DNA from: Ilumatobacteraceae bacterium
Lineage (GTDB): Bacteria; Actinomycetota; Acidimicrobiia; Acidimicrobiales; Ilumatobacteraceae
Direction: 5' to 3'
DNA: 5,731 nucleotides
NCBI GenBank assembly: GCA_023253435.1
Contig: JALRGJ010000082.1
Coordinates: 1 to 5,731, forward strand
Notes under the pieces: generated by a model
What the model saw: only the letters and a program-made list of their open reading frames with translations
Told to the model about the DNA's origin: nothing
Database searches by the model: none
Shown here: piece by piece, positions 4,682 through 5,731 of the stretch
How positions within the stretch are numbered: position 1 is the stretch's first letter
How the letters are laid out: every line of letters begins with the position of its first letter
Position numbers and translations under genes: made by a program

Positions 4682-5140
4682 GTGACTGAAAAGACGTTTA
4701 GCGGCACACAGGCTGCAGAGATTGTTGGAATCACTTATAGAAGGCTCGACTACTGGGCGCGTACTGATCTTGTTCGACCTTCTGGTACCGATGCAACAGG
4801 TAGTGGCAGTCGACGCGAGTACACATATCGCGATCTGCTTGAACTAAAGGTCATCAAGAAACTTCTCGATGCAGGTATCAAACTTGAATCTATTCGTGAT
4901 GTCTTTGCTTATATGCGTGAATACGTTGACACAGATATTTCTTCGGCACATCTCGTGATCGATGGCAATTCGGTTGTTTTGTGTGATGGTGACGAACTGA
5001 TTGACGTTCTGAGGCACGGTCAAGGTGTTCTGAATGTTCTCCCAATGTCAGGTGTACGAGATGAGATTGATAAGAACATCATTTCCTTTAAACCAGAGTC
5101 TGTGTCTGCAGTAGTAACTCAAAGAAATCTGGCGGTGTAA
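4682..5140 (+). CDS. MerR-family transcriptional regulator, Rv1830 (ResR) type
   Basis: This 152-residue cytoplasmic regulator has one MerR helix-turn-helix (about 6-75): SGTQAAEIVGITYRRLDYWARTDLVRPS, then SGSRREYTYRDLLELKVIKKLLDAGI. The phrase ITYRxLDYWARTDLVRPS is a hallmark of the M. tuberculosis Rv1830 group. The second half (about 88-135) has LVIDGNSVVLCDGDELIDVLRHGQGVLNVLPMSG, matching the Rv1830 effector-like region. In M. tuberculosis this gene, named resR, affects growth and recovery after antibiotics. Here only the family and position are established. It is shorter than Rv1830, lacking the long N-terminal extension. The GTG at 4682 has AAGGGG (4667-4672) nine bases upstream. It is followed after two bases by gcvT, suggesting co-expression with glycine cleavage. 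Confidence 0.9.
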   Translation: MTEKTFSGTQAAEIVGITYRRLDYWARTDLVRPSGTDATGSGSRREYTYRDLLELKVIKKLLDAGIKLESIRDVFAYMREYVDTDISSAHLVIDGNSVVLCDGDELIDVLRHGQGVLNVLPMSGVRDEIDKNIISFKPESVSAVVTQRNLAV

Positions 5141-5142
5141 GA

Positions 5143-5731
5143 GTGAAGTGCTCGCCATTAGATGCTGAGCATCGCAAGCTAGACGCAAAGATGGTTCCCT
5201 TTGGAGGCTGGGAAATGCCTCTTGCATATTCAGCGGGAACACTTGCAGAGCACAGTGCTTGTAGAGAAGGTGCTGCAATGTTTGATGTGTCTCATCTCGG
5301 AACAGTTCGGGTACAAGGACCTGAAGCATTGAGCCGTTTACAAGATGTGCTCACAAATGATCTTGCCAAAGTTGCTCCAGGCAGAGCTCAGTACACACAT
5401 TTACTAGATGAGAAAGATGCCTCTGTTCTTGATGACATCATTGTGTGGTGGGTGGAAGAAGATGTATTTGATGTGATGCCAAATGCTTCAAACACTGAAC
5501 GTGTTGTATCTGCCATCGGAGGCCAAGACACAACATCGCAACGTGCGGTGATAGCAGTGCAAGGGCCAAAAGCCCGCGAGGCAGTCGAGAAGTTTTGTCC
5601 CGAAGCTGCAGCGGTGAAGCGTTTTAGGGTGGAACAAGTGACCGTGTGTGGTCATCCCTGTGTGGTGGCAGGAACGGGATACACCGGGGAAGATGGTATT
5701 GAAATTGCAGTGCCAACTGATGGGGCTGCCG
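5143..5731 (+). CDS. gcvT: Glycine cleavage system T protein (aminomethyltransferase), 3' end outside the window
   Basis: GcvT releases ammonia from the aminomethyl group carried on lipoyl-GcvH and passes the carbon to tetrahydrofolate, forming 5,10-methylene-tetrahydrofolate. The 196 residues seen are about half of the usual length of about 365. Family features are SPLDAEHRKL (4-13), FGGWEMPLAYS (20-30), EHSACREGAAMFDVSHLG (36-53), TNDLAKVAPGRAQYT (71-85), LDDIIVW (96-102) with the catalytic Asp expected at D97/D98, NASN (114-117), AVQGPKA (about 138-144) and TGYTGEDGIEI (about 178-188). The GTG at 5143 is two bases after the MerR stop and gives the family N-terminus, with GGCGG (5131-5135) upstream. 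The usual GG before LDD is AS here (93-94). No glycine riboswitch fits in the two-base gap. Confidence 0.95.
   Translation, partial: MKCSPLDAEHRKLDAKMVPFGGWEMPLAYSAGTLAEHSACREGAAMFDVSHLGTVRVQGPEALSRLQDVLTNDLAKVAPGRAQYTHLLDEKDASVLDDIIVWWVEEDVFDVMPNASNTERVVSAIGGQDTTSQRAVIAVQGPKAREAVEKFCPEAAAVKRFRVEQVTVCGHPCVVAGTGYTGEDGIEIAVPTDGAA

Overview
The window holds two pieces of DNA that do not seem to come from the same organism. Bases 1 to about 580 look like Bacteroidota. They carry the last 27 residues of an unrecognised protein, a strong terminator hairpin, a promoter of the Bacteroidota form (TTG-N18-TAnnTTTG), and the N-terminal third of a lipoprotein resembling iron(III)-type ABC-transporter binding proteins, which has no Shine-Dalgarno site. 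From about 580 to the end the DNA is actinobacterial. The moderate base composition and the zinc-ribbon version of the FHA protein suggest a low-GC Acidimicrobiia-like lineage, but the class is an inference. The two pieces meet inside two broken genes facing each other: the lipoprotein (+) and a HIT-family protein (-). An assembly or amplification chimera is the simplest reading.

The actinobacterial part has two divergent units separated by 57 bases. On the minus strand, a short-chain dehydrogenase/reductase is followed, with an ATGA overlap, by the HIT protein. On the plus strand lie a PgsA-type CDP-alcohol phosphatidyltransferase, the glycine cleavage H protein (gcvH), a zinc-ribbon/FHA protein close to GarA, a two-domain MerR-type regulator (FtsR, Rv1828 type), a DUF151 bifunctional-nuclease-type protein (Rv1829 type), a second MerR-type regulator (Rv1830/ResR type) and the first 196 residues of the glycine cleavage T protein (gcvT), cut by the window end. 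The order gcvH-FHA-MerR-DUF151-MerR matches Mycobacterium tuberculosis Rv1826-Rv1830, with pgsA2 (Rv1822) nearby and gcvB (Rv1832) downstream there.

The plus-strand genes are tightly packed: three of the junctions overlap or nearly touch (FHA/ftsR 4 bases, ftsR/DUF151 4 bases, resR-like/gcvT 2-base gap). The set joins one-carbon metabolism (H and T proteins) to a phosphopeptide-binding switch protein and two regulators that in relatives act on cell division and growth. The only sizeable gap in the unit (4591-4681) contains a promoter-like sequence, an inverted repeat, and an anti-Shine-Dalgarno segment able to pair with the ribosome site of the second MerR gene.

I see no RNA genes, CRISPR arrays, insertion sequences or phage genes. 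I do not see an unmistakable new multi-gene system. The most notable points are the chimeric junction, the possible readthrough-dependent control of the second MerR gene, the mirrored start-adjacent promoters at 1746-1802, and the zinc-ribbon form of the GarA-like protein.
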